From positions 33,787 through 97,786 of the forward strand of contig CAXSZX010000020.1 in assembly GCA_964242115.1 (NCBI GenBank): a stretch of DNA of 64,000 nt. Direction: 5' to 3'. This stretch comes from BOG-908 sp964242115. GTDB lineage: Bacteria > Pseudomonadota > Alphaproteobacteria > Acetobacterales > Acetobacteraceae. Shown piece after piece: positions 33,681 through 42,377 of the stretch (position 1 is its first letter; every line of letters begins with the position of its first letter). The position numbers and the translations under genes are program-made. The notes beneath the pieces are model-generated. The model saw nothing but the letters and a program-made list of their open reading frames with translations. It was not told the DNA's origin and did not search any database.

Positions 33681-34675
33681 CGCCCTCCGCTGGCGCCGGC
33701 ACGCCGCTGCCCCCGATCGAGCATTCTGGCCCGCCGCCCTCCCCGGCCGCGCGTCCCGGCGCGCCGCTCTCCCCAGCACGCGCCGGCGTGCCGCTCTCCC
33801 CAGCACGCGCCGGCGTGCCGCTCTCCCCAGCACGCGCCGGCGTGCCGCCTTCCGCGGCCGCGCGCCCTGACGCCACCCTCCCGCCTGTTCTGCTCCTCGG
33901 CGCCGGCCGGATGGGTGCAGCCATGTTCGCCGGCTGGGCGGCCTGCGACCTGCCACCGTCCGTCCTGGTCGACCCAGCCGCACCCACCGGTGTTGCGCGA
34001 CCGCAGGACCGCCTGGTCGCCACGCTGGACGCGGTGCCGCAAGGCTTTCGCCCCGGCGCCGTCGTCCTCGCGATCAAGCCGCAGATGGCCGCCAGCACGC
34101 TGCCGGCACTGGGCGCAATCATCCCGGAGGGCGCGATGCTGCTGTCGGTCCTCGCCGGCACGGGGATCGGGCGCCTCTCCCGGCTGCTCGGCACCACCAA
34201 CCCGATCGTACGTGCCATGCCAAACACGCCGGCCGCAATCGGCCAGGGCATGACGGTGGCTGTGGCGGGCCCAGGCGTCACCGACGCCCAGCGCGCTCTC
34301 GCCGAGACCCTGCTGGGCGTTTGCGGAGACCTTGCCTGGGTGGCGGCGGAGACCCTGATCGATGCCGCTACTGCCGTCTCCGGGTGCGGCCCGGCCTACG
34401 TCTTCCTGCTGGCCGAACTGCTGGAGGCACAGGCAGTGGCCCAGGGCCTGCCTGCCGCGTTGGCGCGCCGCATCGCTCGCAGGACGGTGTCGGGTGCCGG
34501 CGCCCTGCTGGAGGCGTCACCTGAGGATGCGAGCGAGTTGCGTCGCAACGTGACCAGCCCGAACGGGGTCACGGAACGCGCGCTTGCTGTGTTGATGGCG
34601 CCGGCTGCCTGGCCGGACAGCGTGGCGCGGGCGGTGCAGGCTGGCGTGGCGAGGGCCCGGGAACTGAACGAGTAG
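33677..34675 (+). CDS. proC: pyrroline-5-carboxylate reductase
   Basis: Makes L-proline from pyrroline-5-carboxylate using NAD(P)H. The 332-residue reading from GTG at 33677 has a Rossmann motif VLLLGAGRMGAAMFAGW, AIKPQM, RAMPNTPAAIGQGM and the C-terminal signature SGCGPAYVFLLAELLEAQAV with VTSPNGVTERAL. About 70 extra residues precede the enzyme fold, including three identical copies of PLSPARAGV encoded by 27-bp tandem repeats. GTG at 33842, in the last copy, would give a protein of normal length. Confidence 0.9.
   Translation: MTPSAGAGTPLPPIEHSGPPPSPAARPGAPLSPARAGVPLSPARAGVPLSPARAGVPPSAAARPDATLPPVLLLGAGRMGAAMFAGWAACDLPPSVLVDPAAPTGVARPQDRLVATLDAVPQGFRPGAVVLAIKPQMAASTLPALGAIIPEGAMLLSVLAGTGIGRLSRLLGTTNPIVRAMPNTPAAIGQGMTVAVAGPGVTDAQRALAETLLGVCGDLAWVAAETLIDAATAVSGCGPAYVFLLAELLEAQAVAQGLPAALARRIARRTVSGAGALLEASPEDASELRRNVTSPNGVTERALAVLMAPAAWPDSVARAVQAGVARARELNE
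33764..33844 (+). repeat. 27-bp tandem repeat, three perfect copies
   Basis: The unit CCGCTCTCCCCAGCACGCGC plus CGGCGTG repeats at 33764, 33791 and 33818 without a mismatch. It encodes PLSPARAGV in the N-terminal extension of ProC. Each unit ends with an in-frame GTG. Confidence 0.9.
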
Positions 34676-34808
34676 CAAGCGCTTCTTTTCGAGAAAAGAA
34701 GCAAGAAGCTCTTATCTCGGCTGTCGCGGTTCTCTCCGGTGGGCGCGCGACAGCGGAGGCAAAAGTTTTTTGGTTCTTTTTTTCAAAAAAGAACTGCTTC
34801 CTTCCTTC
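34673..34808. repeat. AT-rich hairpin repeat
   Basis: It begins at the proC stop: GCTTCTTTTCGAGAAAAGAAGC, then GGCTGTCGCGGTTC, then GCGCGACAGCGGAGGC and GGTTCTTTTTTTCAAAAAAGAACTGC. Confidence 0.75.
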
Positions 34809-34838
34809 CTGTGCCGGCCACCCAAGGACCACCCCCGT

Positions 34839-35528
34839 ATGACCGACCCGGACTTCGACGATGCCCTGATCACCGCTGCCTTCACCCTCGCCGCCACCGC
34901 CGGCTGGCGCGCCGTCACCCCGGCCGCCGCCGCCCGCGAGGCCGAACTTCCGCTCGACCACGCCCGCGCCCGCTTTCCAAACGCCGCCGCCATCCTGCTG
35001 CGCTTCGGCCGCAGCGCCGACGAGCACGCGCTGTCCGACGCGATGGACAGCGGCCCCACCCGCGAGCGCCTGTTCGACGTCATCATGCGCCGGTTCGATG
35101 CGTTGCAGCGCCACCGCGCCGGCGTGCTGGCGCTGCTGGACGCCCTGCCCGCAGATCCCGGCCTCGCACTCCTGCTGGCAGGTGCCACCAACCGCAGCAT
35201 GGGCTGGATGCTGGAGGCGGCGGGCCTGTCGTCGGCCGGCTGGCGCGGCGCCGGCGCCACCCAGGGCCTGGTCGCCGTCTGGTTGTACACCCTGCGTGCC
35301 TGGCGCACGGACGATAGCCCCGACCTGTCCGGCACCATGGCGGCACTCGACCGGGCGCTGACCCAGGCCCAGCGGGTGGCCGGCTGGCTCGGCCACACGC
35401 AACCCGAGCCGCCCGAGACTGGACCGAAGCCGTTCCCCGAACCCGACGCGGCCGAACAGGCGGCGGTGGCCGCCGCTATCAGCGGCGCCGCGGACGTGCC
35501 GCCGCCGATGGGTGGCGGGGTGAGCTGA
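34839..35528 (+). CDS. TetR/COQ9-like all-helical protein
   Basis: A 229-residue protein. The N-terminal 60 residues (DALITAAFTLAATAGWRAVT, AAAREAELPLDHARARFPN) look like the HTH of TetR regulators, also kept in COQ9 proteins. The C-terminal part (RERLFDVIMRRFDALQRHRA, GLVAVWLYTLRAWRTDDSPD) fits the TetR/COQ9 helical fold. COQ9 binds lipids in ubiquinone synthesis; TetR proteins bind DNA. Which applies here is not decided by the sequence. The ATG at 34839 is used because the upstream frame is repeat. Confidence 0.65.
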   Translation: MTDPDFDDALITAAFTLAATAGWRAVTPAAAAREAELPLDHARARFPNAAAILLRFGRSADEHALSDAMDSGPTRERLFDVIMRRFDALQRHRAGVLALLDALPADPGLALLLAGATNRSMGWMLEAAGLSSAGWRGAGATQGLVAVWLYTLRAWRTDDSPDLSGTMAALDRALTQAQRVAGWLGHTQPEPPETGPKPFPEPDAAEQAAVAAAISGAADVPPPMGGGVS

Positions 35529-35593
35529 GGCTGCCTTTCGCACAAGACGTGCTATAGACTAAGGCACCCCCCTTCGCCTGCAGGAGCAGACCC

Positions 35594-36064
35594 ATGGCCG
35601 ACCAGACTGCACCACCAGGCGGCGACGCCAACCCGGCGGCCCTGCTGACCGAGATGACCCGCCGCTTCACCGAGATGCGCTTCCCCACCATGATCCCGGA
35701 CAGCTCCGCCCTGCTGGCCGCGCACCGCCGCAACATGGAAGTGCTGTCCAACGCCAACCGGCTGGCGCTGGAAGGCGCGCAGGCCGTGGCGCGCCGGCAC
35801 ATGGAGATCATGCAGCAGACGATGACGGAGTTGTCCGAGCACGTGCGCGAGCTGGCCGTCTCCGAGAGCCCGCAGGCCAAGGCGGCGCGCCAGGCCGACC
35901 TGGTCAAGAAGTCCTACGAGCGCGCGGTGGCCAACATTCGCGACCTGTCCGACCTAATCCAGCGTTCCAACGGCGAGGCGCTGCACGTGCTCAGCGATCG
36001 GTTCACCGAGGCGATGGGCGAGATCAAGACGCTGCTCGAGAAGTCGGAGCATTCCAACCCCTGA
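35594..36064 (+). CDS. phasin family protein
   Basis: A 156-residue alpha-helical protein. The central region (ALLAAHRRNMEVLSNANRLA, EGAQAVARRHMEIMQQTM) is the phasin signature, and the C-terminal half is a long amphipathic helix. Phasins coat polyhydroxyalkanoate granules; some family members serve as general helical chaperones. AGGAG lies upstream of the ATG. No PHA synthase gene is in the window. Confidence 0.8.
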   Translation: MADQTAPPGGDANPAALLTEMTRRFTEMRFPTMIPDSSALLAAHRRNMEVLSNANRLALEGAQAVARRHMEIMQQTMTELSEHVRELAVSESPQAKAARQADLVKKSYERAVANIRDLSDLIQRSNGEALHVLSDRFTEAMGEIKTLLEKSEHSNP

Positions 36065-36102
36065 GTTGGCCAGTTACACGAAGATTTTCTGACGAAAACG
36101 TG

Positions 36103-36762
36103 ATGGATGGTGTCGCGTCAGTCCGCATCCGGTCCTACGCGGTCAAGGAAATCTTCCTCACCCTGCAGGGAGAGGGCATGCAAGCCGGCCGGCCGGCAGT
36201 CTTCTGCCGCTTCACCGGCTGCAACCTCTGGTCCGGGCTGGAGCGTGACCGCGCGGGTGCTATCTGCCGGTTCTGCGACACCGATTTTGTCGGTCTGAAC
36301 GGCGATGGCGGCGGGCGCTTCGCCGACGCTGACAGCCTGTCCGCGGCCATCGAGGCGGCTTGGCGCGGCGGGCCTGCGCACCGGTTGGCGGTGCTGACCG
36401 GCGGCGAGCCCCTGCTGCAGGTCGACCGCACGCTGGTCGATGTTTTGCACGACAAGGGGTTCGAAGTGGCCGTAGAGACCAACGGCACGCTGCCGGCGCC
36501 CTCAAATCTGGATTGGGTCTGCGTCAGTCCGAAAGCCGGCGCCACCCTGGCGCAGCGCGGCGGCGACGAGTGCAAGCTGGTATTCCCGCAAGCAGGCGCC
36601 GAGCCGGAGCACTACGAGCACCTCGATTTTCGGCATTTCCTGCTGCAACCGATGGATGGCGCGGATGTGCAAGCCAACACCCGGGCCGCCGTCGAATACT
36701 GCCTCGCGCATCCGAAGTGGCGCTTGTCCGTGCAGACCCACAAAGCACTCGGCCTGCCGTGA
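36103..36762 (+). CDS. queE: 7-carboxy-7-deazaguanine synthase
   Basis: A radical SAM enzyme of queuosine (and preQ0) synthesis that converts carboxytetrahydropterin to CDG. The 219-residue protein shows KEIFLTLQGEGMQAGRPAVF and the unusual cluster motif C-x14-C-x2-C (Cys40, Cys55, Cys58) expected for QueE, then LTGGEPLLQ, ETNGT and CVSPKAG. It can start at this ATG or at the preceding GTG (36100). No queC, queD or queF gene is adjacent. Confidence 0.9.
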   Translation: MDGVASVRIRSYAVKEIFLTLQGEGMQAGRPAVFCRFTGCNLWSGLERDRAGAICRFCDTDFVGLNGDGGGRFADADSLSAAIEAAWRGGPAHRLAVLTGGEPLLQVDRTLVDVLHDKGFEVAVETNGTLPAPSNLDWVCVSPKAGATLAQRGGDECKLVFPQAGAEPEHYEHLDFRHFLLQPMDGADVQANTRAAVEYCLAHPKWRLSVQTHKALGLP

Positions 36763-36952
36763 CACCGCAGGTTTTTACGACTTCTTTCAAAAAGTAGCCT
36801 GTCACGCTTGTATTCTGAAAATCAGGAAGTCGCTCCCGCCGTTTCGCAGTCGTCTGCCGTATCGAGGGCTTTTTATTCGATCTGCTTCCGGTGTATGATC
36901 GACCCAGCGGCAGGTAGGCTGCGCACCGGCAACTCCACACGCGGACGATTTC
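36763..36952. promoter_or_regulatory. leader region of the cold-shock gene with possible promoter
   Basis: TATGAT at 36894-36899 with TTTATT about 16 bases upstream could be the promoter. The leader to the ATG at 36953 is about 50 bases. There is no gene and no full hairpin repeat in the gap. Confidence 0.35.
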
Positions 36953-37639
36953 ATGGCGAAGACGGACAACTGGCAGCGGCGTCGTCGGTCGGAGAAGGGG
37001 TTCGACGAGTATGCGCCCGAGCCCCTGACGCCGATGCCGTCCTTCCCGCGCCGGCCGATGCCAGCAGCGCCGATCGCCACCGGACCGGAGAGCACCGCGG
37101 TGGTGAAATGGTTCAACGCCGAAAAGGGGTTCGGCTTCGTCGAGATAGCCGATGGCGGCGGCGACGTGTTCCTGCACGCCAGCGTGCTGACCCGCATGGG
37201 CGTCACCGCGGTCAACCCGGGCGCCACGTTGAAGGTGCGCACCGGCCAGGGCCAGAAGGGCCCGCAGGTGACCGAGGTCACCGAGGTGGACGAGAGCACG
37301 GCGGGTGCCGCCCCGCCGCCGAGGGCGCCCAGAATGGCCGAACGCGGCGGTTACAGCACAGCGCCGTCGGGGAGCTACGGCGGCGGCTTCGGCGCGCCGC
37401 GCCGCGGTTTCGACTCACCTGCGCCGAGCGGGCCCGAACAGCAGGGCACGGTGAAGTGGTACAACGTCTCCAAGGGATTCGGCTTCGTCGCTCCCGAGGA
37501 TGGCGGCAAGGACGTGTTCGTGCATGCCTCCGCCCTGCGGCGAGCTGGGCTCACCGAATTGGCCGAGGGCCAGCGGGTGACGATACAGATCACCCAGGGT
37601 CAGAAGGGACCGGAAGCGGCTTCAATCCGGGCTGACTGA
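36953..37639 (+). CDS. two-domain cold-shock protein
   Basis: A 228-residue protein with two cold-shock domains. The first (about residues 48-110) reads AVVKWFNAEKGFGFV with DVFLHAS, and the second (about 160-226) reads GTVKWYNVSKGFGFV with DVFVHAS; these are the RNP1 and RNP2 nucleic-acid-binding motifs. A Gly/Pro/Ser-rich linker joins them and the N-terminus is basic. Double-CSD proteins are characteristic of alphaproteobacteria and act as RNA chaperones or regulators. Confidence 0.9.
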   Translation: MAKTDNWQRRRRSEKGFDEYAPEPLTPMPSFPRRPMPAAPIATGPESTAVVKWFNAEKGFGFVEIADGGGDVFLHASVLTRMGVTAVNPGATLKVRTGQGQKGPQVTEVTEVDESTAGAAPPPRAPRMAERGGYSTAPSGSYGGGFGAPRRGFDSPAPSGPEQQGTVKWYNVSKGFGFVAPEDGGKDVFVHASALRRAGLTELAEGQRVTIQITQGQKGPEAASIRAD

Positions 37640-37661
37640 GGCGCACGCCTGCCTAAAGCAA

Positions 37662-37785
37662 GCAAGCGGTTCTTTTATGAAAAGAACCAGAAACTTTTGC
37701 CTCTTGGCGCATGCTGAAAGACCTTCCGCGACAGCCGGTCCAAAGGTTTTTGCTGTTTTCCATCAAAAAAGCAGGCCTTGCTTCT
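37662..37785. repeat. AT-rich hairpin repeat
   Basis: GCGGTTCTTTTATGAAAAGAACC, then GCGCATGCTGAAAGACCTTC with CGCGACAGCCGG, then GCTGTTTTCCATCAAAAAAGCAGGCC. Confidence 0.7.
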
Positions 37786-37957
37786 TTCTCGCCGCACCGC
37801 CGCTCATATGCGTGGTCGAGCACTCACGCGAGGTTCCCGCATGACCGGCATTGATGCAAACCAATCCGCCGCACCAGGCCTGCTCACGCGGCTGCTAAGG
37901 GGTTTTCTTCCGTCCAGGGCGTCGCCACCTAGCGGGTCGACCTGGAGGAGAGACGCG

Positions 37958-38512
37958 ATGGATGAGACGAATCTGAAGACTGCAGTGCTGGGTGCGGGCT
38001 GTTTCTGGTGCGTGGAGGCCGTCTTCACTGACCTGGCCGGCGTGCACTCGGTCAAGTCGGGCTACGCCGGCGGCCACACGGAGCAGCCGCGCTACAAGGA
38101 CGTCTGCAGCGGCGCCACCGGCCACGCCGAGGTGGTGCGCGTGGCTTACGATCCTGCCGTGCTAAGCTACGCCGACCTGCTGCGGGTGTTCTTCACCATT
38201 CACGACCCGACGACGCTGAACCAGCAGGGTGCCGACGTTGGCACGCAGTATCGCTCCGTCATCTTCGTTGCCGATGAGGAGGAGGCCAGCATCGCCCGCC
38301 AGGTGATGGCGGAGATCGAGCATGAGGGCGTCTACGACCGCAAGATCGTCACCGAGATCGCACCGGCCGCCATCTTCTACCCGGCCGAGGACGAGCACGA
38401 GGACTACTTCGCCCGCAATCCGGGCAGCGGCTACTGCCAGGCGGTGGTGGCACCCAAGGTGCGCAAGTTCCGCAAGCAGTTCGCCGACCGTCTGAAGGCC
38501 AAAGCGGCGTGA
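37958..38512 (+). CDS. msrA: peptide methionine sulfoxide reductase A
   Basis: Repairs methionine-S-sulfoxide in proteins. The 184-residue protein has the active-site motif GAGCFWCVEA (catalytic Cys15) and the family blocks SGYAGGHTEQPRYKDVCSG, HAEVVRVAYDP, HDPTTLNQQGADVGTQYRSV and EDEHEDYFARNPGSGYCQ with resolving Cys. GGAGGAG lies just upstream of the ATG at 37958. Its last codons overlap the creA start. Confidence 0.95.
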   Translation: MDETNLKTAVLGAGCFWCVEAVFTDLAGVHSVKSGYAGGHTEQPRYKDVCSGATGHAEVVRVAYDPAVLSYADLLRVFFTIHDPTTLNQQGADVGTQYRSVIFVADEEEASIARQVMAEIEHEGVYDRKIVTEIAPAAIFYPAEDEHEDYFARNPGSGYCQAVVAPKVRKFRKQFADRLKAKAA

Positions 38513-38985
38513 AGGCCGCACTCGCCGCGCTGGCCGTCCTGCTCGCCTGCGGGAGGGCGGCCCCGGCGCGTGCGGACGGCACCGACCCCACGCGGATCGG
38601 CAACGTCAGCACCACTTTCCGCCTGCTCGGCCACAACGACCGCATCGTCATCGACCGCTACGACGACCCCAAGGTGGACAACGTCAGCTGCTACATGTCG
38701 CGCGCGGAAACCGGCGGGGTCAAAGGCACGCTCGGCCTGGCGACCGACCCGAGCCGATTCTCGATTGCCTGCCGTGCGACTGGGCCAGTGTCCGTGCACG
38801 ACAAGTTGCCGGACAACGAGGTGGTGTTCGGCGCGAGTGCGAACTGGTTGTTCAAGGAGATCCGCGTCAGCCGGGTCTACGACAAGCAGAAGAACATGCT
38901 GGTGTATCTGGTGTGGTCTACGCAGGCTTTGACGCCTCAGGGCAGCCCGTATAACAGCGTTTCTGCTGTGCCGATCGGCAAGTAA
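38509..38985 (+). CDS. creA: CreA family periplasmic protein
   Basis: A 158-residue protein with an N-terminal signal peptide (AALAALAVLLACGRAAPARA) and the CreA-type core: IGNVSTTFRLLGHNDRIVID, NVSCYMSRAETGGVKG and SRFSIACRATGPV. The function in bacteria is not defined. The GTG start at 38509 overlaps the msrA stop by four bases, so they are translationally coupled. Confidence 0.85.
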   Translation: MKAALAALAVLLACGRAAPARADGTDPTRIGNVSTTFRLLGHNDRIVIDRYDDPKVDNVSCYMSRAETGGVKGTLGLATDPSRFSIACRATGPVSVHDKLPDNEVVFGASANWLFKEIRVSRVYDKQKNMLVYLVWSTQALTPQGSPYNSVSAVPIGK

Positions 38986-39115
38986 GCAAGCGCTTCTTTT
39001 TCGAGAAAAAGAAGCAAAAAGCTTTTAGTGCGGCTGTCGCGGCTTTTCTCAGCGAGCGCGCGACAGCGGAGACAAAAGTTTTTTGGTTCTTTTTTCAAAA
39101 AAGAACTGCTTGCTT
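38984..39115. repeat. AT-rich hairpin repeat
   Basis: It begins at the creA stop: GCTTCTTTTTCGAGAAAAAGAAGC, then CGGCTGTCGCGGC, then GCGCGACAGCGGAGAC and GGTTCTTTTTTCAAAAAAGAACTGC. It separates converging creA and paoC. Confidence 0.75.
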
Positions 39116-39116
39116 C

Positions 39117-41381
39117 CTACAACAAATCATCGATCCTGATCGGCAACGACCGCACCCGCTTACCCGTCGCGTGATACACCGCGTTGCTGATCGCAGCGTT
39201 CATCCCCACCACCCCGATCTCGCCGATACCCTTCATCCCGATCGGGTTCACCTCGGCATCCTGCTCCGGCACGATGATCACCTCCACTGCGCGAATGTCG
39301 GCGTTCACCGGGATCAGGTATTCGGCGATGTTGTCGTTGGTGTAGCGCGCCGCTTGCGGGTCGATCTCGGTTTTCTCGTGCAGCGCCGAGCTGATGCCCC
39401 AGATCATGCCGCCCATAAGCTGGCTGTGCGCGGTGCGCGGGTTGATGATGCGGCCGGCGGAGAACGCGCCCACCACGCGCGGCACGCGTATCTCTCGCGT
39501 GCGGGCGTGCACGCGCACCTCGGCGAACTGTGCGCCAAACGCGTAGGCGGTGACGTCCTTGCGGCTTGTGCCGCGGGAGATCGCCATCTGACCGCTGTAG
39601 AGTTTGCCGACGGAGTCCGCTTCCAGGCCCTTCGGGATGTTCTCCGCGTAGGCTTCCAGCGCGCCGCCGGTGACGCGCTTGATCGCGTCGCGCGCGTCCT
39701 CGCTGGTGGCGTCCTCGCCGCACAGCTTGCCGGCGTGCAGGCTGAGGGTTGCCGGGTTGTGTCCGGCGAACGGGCCGGTGTTGCTGGTGGTGGCGGCGAG
39801 CGCGATACGGGCCCGCAGCTCCTCACAGGCCTTTGCCACTGCGTGGCAAATGCCGGAGGCGTGGCTGGACCCGGCGGCGAGGCCCGCCGGCGGCAGGTCG
39901 GAATCGCCGATCTGCACGGTGATCTGCGCCAGTCGCAGACCGAGCCGGTCGGCGGCGGTCTGCGCGATGATGGTGTGCGAGCCGGTGCCGATGTCGTGCG
40001 CGGCGATCTGCACCGACGCCATGCCGTCGGCCCCGAAGGTGACGCGTGCCGCACCCGCGCCGATGTTGGCGGGGTAGGCGGCCGCCGCACAGCCCCAGCC
40101 AACCAGCCAGTCGCCGTCACGCATCTTGCCCGGCGTGGGGTCTCGCCCGGACCAGCCGAAACGTGCGGCAGCCTGGTCGAAGCAGGCCATCAGCGCGCGT
40201 GAGGAGAAGCGCAGACCGGTTGCGGGGTCCGTCTGCGTGTCGTTGATGCGGCGCAGCTCGATCGGGTCCATGCGCATCTGTTCGGCCAGCTCGTCGATGG
40301 CCACTTCCAGCGGGAACATGTAGGGCACGTCTGGCGGCGCGCGCATGAAGCCGGGCGTGTTGCGGTCGGCGTGCACCACGTTGACCCGGGTTTGCAGGTT
40401 CGGGCACGCGTACATGCGCGCGGTCGTCTCGGTGCCTGACGTGTTGTAGTCCGACGGGCGTGAGGTCAGTTCCCAACCCTCGTGGAACAGGCTGGTGACT
40501 TTGCCGAAGGCATCGGCGCTGAGGCGGATGTGGTGCTGCGTCTCCGCGCGGTAGGTGGCGATGGTGTAACCCTGACCGCGGGTGGCGACGAACTTCACCG
40601 CGCGGTTCAGCCGCCGCGCCGCAATCGCGATCCATGCCGTGCGCGCCGAAGGAATTCCCTTCGAGCCGAACGCGCCGCCGACGTGGCGCGCCACCACGCG
40701 GATGCGCTTGGGGTCGAGGTGGAGTTGCTTGGCCAGCGCGCCGCGCAGGCCGTAGACGAACTGGCTCGGCTCGTAGACGGTCAGGCTGCCGTCGTGCCAG
40801 ACGCAGGTGGTGGTGAACAGCTCGATCGGGTTGTGGTGCTGGGTAGGCGTGCCGAACCGCTCGTCCACGCGGAACGCGGCTGCCTTGAACGCCGCGTCCA
40901 CATCGCCCTTGGCAAAGTCCTTGTGTTCGCCCGGCTCGCGCTGCTTCGTCACCGCGCCTTTGCTGCCGAAGGTGGCCGAGGGCGCCTCCTCCTTGTAATC
41001 CACCCGCACCTTCAGCGCGGCCTCGCGCGCCGCCTCGTAGGTCTCCGCCACAACCACGCCGATGATCTGGCCGCCGTGCCAGACCTGGTCGGTCTGCATG
41101 GTGGTGGTCTCGCGGCCGGGGCCGTGCGGCGGCGGCGGGTCGGCCTGGTCGCCGACGTTCTCGTGCGTGAGGATGTCCAGCACGCCTTCCACCGCCTGGG
41201 CTGCGGTCAGGTCGAAGCTGCGGATGCGGCCCCGGGCGATGGTGCTGGTGACCAGGTAGGCGTAGGCGGGGTTTGCCACCGGCTCGTCGGATGCGAACAG
41301 CGCCTGGCCGGTGACCTTGGCGCGGCCTTCGATGCGCGGGATGGGCGCGCCGATCAGCGGCCAGGTTGCGTCGTCGGGCAT
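39117..41381 (-). CDS. paoC: PaoC-type molybdenum subunit of aldehyde oxidoreductase
   Basis: A 754-residue large subunit of the xanthine oxidase family that binds the molybdenum cofactor. It begins LIGAPIPRIEGRAKVTGQAL, contains VVARHVGGAFGSKG and FMRAPPDVPYMFPLEVAIDE, and ends with GMKGIGEIGVVGMNAAISNA, which carries the conserved catalytic glutamate. It resembles E. coli PaoC, which oxidises aromatic aldehydes. It is the last gene of paoA-paoB-paoC, five bases after paoB. The start at 41381 matches the family; the frame upstream overlaps paoB and is not used. Confidence 0.9.
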   Translation of the reverse strand: MPDDATWPLIGAPIPRIEGRAKVTGQALFASDEPVANPAYAYLVTSTIARGRIRSFDLTAAQAVEGVLDILTHENVGDQADPPPPHGPGRETTTMQTDQVWHGGQIIGVVVAETYEAAREAALKVRVDYKEEAPSATFGSKGAVTKQREPGEHKDFAKGDVDAAFKAAAFRVDERFGTPTQHHNPIELFTTTCVWHDGSLTVYEPSQFVYGLRGALAKQLHLDPKRIRVVARHVGGAFGSKGIPSARTAWIAIAARRLNRAVKFVATRGQGYTIATYRAETQHHIRLSADAFGKVTSLFHEGWELTSRPSDYNTSGTETTARMYACPNLQTRVNVVHADRNTPGFMRAPPDVPYMFPLEVAIDELAEQMRMDPIELRRINDTQTDPATGLRFSSRALMACFDQAAARFGWSGRDPTPGKMRDGDWLVGWGCAAAAYPANIGAGAARVTFGADGMASVQIAAHDIGTGSHTIIAQTAADRLGLRLAQITVQIGDSDLPPAGLAAGSSHASGICHAVAKACEELRARIALAATTSNTGPFAGHNPATLSLHAGKLCGEDATSEDARDAIKRVTGGALEAYAENIPKGLEADSVGKLYSGQMAISRGTSRKDVTAYAFGAQFAEVRVHARTREIRVPRVVGAFSAGRIINPRTAHSQLMGGMIWGISSALHEKTEIDPQAARYTNDNIAEYLIPVNADIRAVEVIIVPEQDAEVNPIGMKGIGEIGVVGMNAAISNAVYHATGKRVRSLPIRIDDLL

Positions 41382-41386
41382 GTCTG

Positions 41387-42376
41387 TCAGACCTCCAGGG
41401 CGGCAGCTTCGAACAGGGCGCGCATCAGGGTGCGGCGGCCGAGCTCGGGCTTGAATGCGGTTTCCGTGTGGACCACGGCGTCGCGGAAGGCGGCGCCGGC
41501 GGCGGCCTGGGCGGTGGCCTCGGTGAGCGGTTTGCCGCGCAGCAGAGCCTCGGCCTCGTGCGCTCGCCATGGCTTGGCGGCCAGCCCGCCCAGGCCGATC
41601 CGCACCTCCCGCACCACGCCGCCGTCCAGGTGCAGCGCCACCGCGGCAGAGGCGAGCGCGAAGGCGTAGGAGTCGCGGTCGCGCACCTTGACGTAGAGCG
41701 ACCGCCTGGTCCAAGGGCCGGGCGTTACGTGGAAGCCGGTGATCAGCTCGCCCGGACGCAGATTGGTTTCGATGTGCGGTGTGTCGCCCGGCAGCCGGTG
41801 CAGGTCCTCGAACGGCGAGCTGCGCGCGCCGTCCGGACCGTGGAGCTGCACGGTGGCACCCAGAGCCACCAGCGCGGTGGCGAAGTCGCCGGGGTAGTGC
41901 GCGATGCAGTGCTCGCTCGTGCCCAGCACGGCCAGATGCCGGTTCGAGCCGCCGATGGCTGCACAACCCGAACCCGGCACACGCTTGTTGCAGGCGGACC
42001 AGCTCGGGTCGCGGTAGTAGTTGCACCGGGTACGCTGCAGAACGTTGCCGGCCAGGCTTGCCATGTTGCGCAACTGCGGACTCGCGGCAAGCTGCAGCGA
42101 CTGCGCCAATATGGGATAATCGCGCTGCACGCCGGCGTGGTCCGCCAGCTCGGACATCCGCACCAGCGCGCCCAGCCGTAGCCCGTCCGCGCCGTGGTCG
42201 ATGGCGCCCAGCGTGCGGCGGAGGTCGCCGACGTTGACCAGCCGTGCCGGCGCCATGGCACCGAGCTTCATCAAATCGAGCATCGTGGTGCCGCCGGCGA
42301 AGAACTGCGCGCCCTGGGAGGCGGCTGCTACCGCCTCCGACACGTCGCGCGCCCGGTCATACGTGAAGGTCTGCAT
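41387..42376 (-). CDS. paoB: PaoB-type FAD-binding subunit with extra 4Fe-4S site
   Basis: A 329-residue FAD subunit (FFAGGTTMLDLMKLG; LRNMASLAGNVLQRTRC). It has the additional iron-sulfur insertion typical of PaoB: Cys118, Cys129, Cys138 and Cys157 in TRCNYYRDPSWSACNK, GSGCAAIGG and TSEHCIAHYPGDFA. This insertion separates Pao enzymes from ordinary xanthine dehydrogenases. The start codon lies two bases after the end of paoA. Confidence 0.92.
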   Translation of the reverse strand: MQTFTYDRARDVSEAVAAASQGAQFFAGGTTMLDLMKLGAMAPARLVNVGDLRRTLGAIDHGADGLRLGALVRMSELADHAGVQRDYPILAQSLQLAASPQLRNMASLAGNVLQRTRCNYYRDPSWSACNKRVPGSGCAAIGGSNRHLAVLGTSEHCIAHYPGDFATALVALGATVQLHGPDGARSSPFEDLHRLPGDTPHIETNLRPGELITGFHVTPGPWTRRSLYVKVRDRDSYAFALASAAVALHLDGGVVREVRIGLGGLAAKPWRAHEAEALLRGKPLTEATAQAAAGAAFRDAVVHTETAFKPELGRRTLMRALFEAAALEV

Positions 42377-42377
42377 C

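Noticed and set aside
33168..33983. Long minus-strand reading frame over ybjN and proC
   Set aside because: It is an antisense shadow of two well-supported genes, and its repeats simply mirror the proC tandem repeat.
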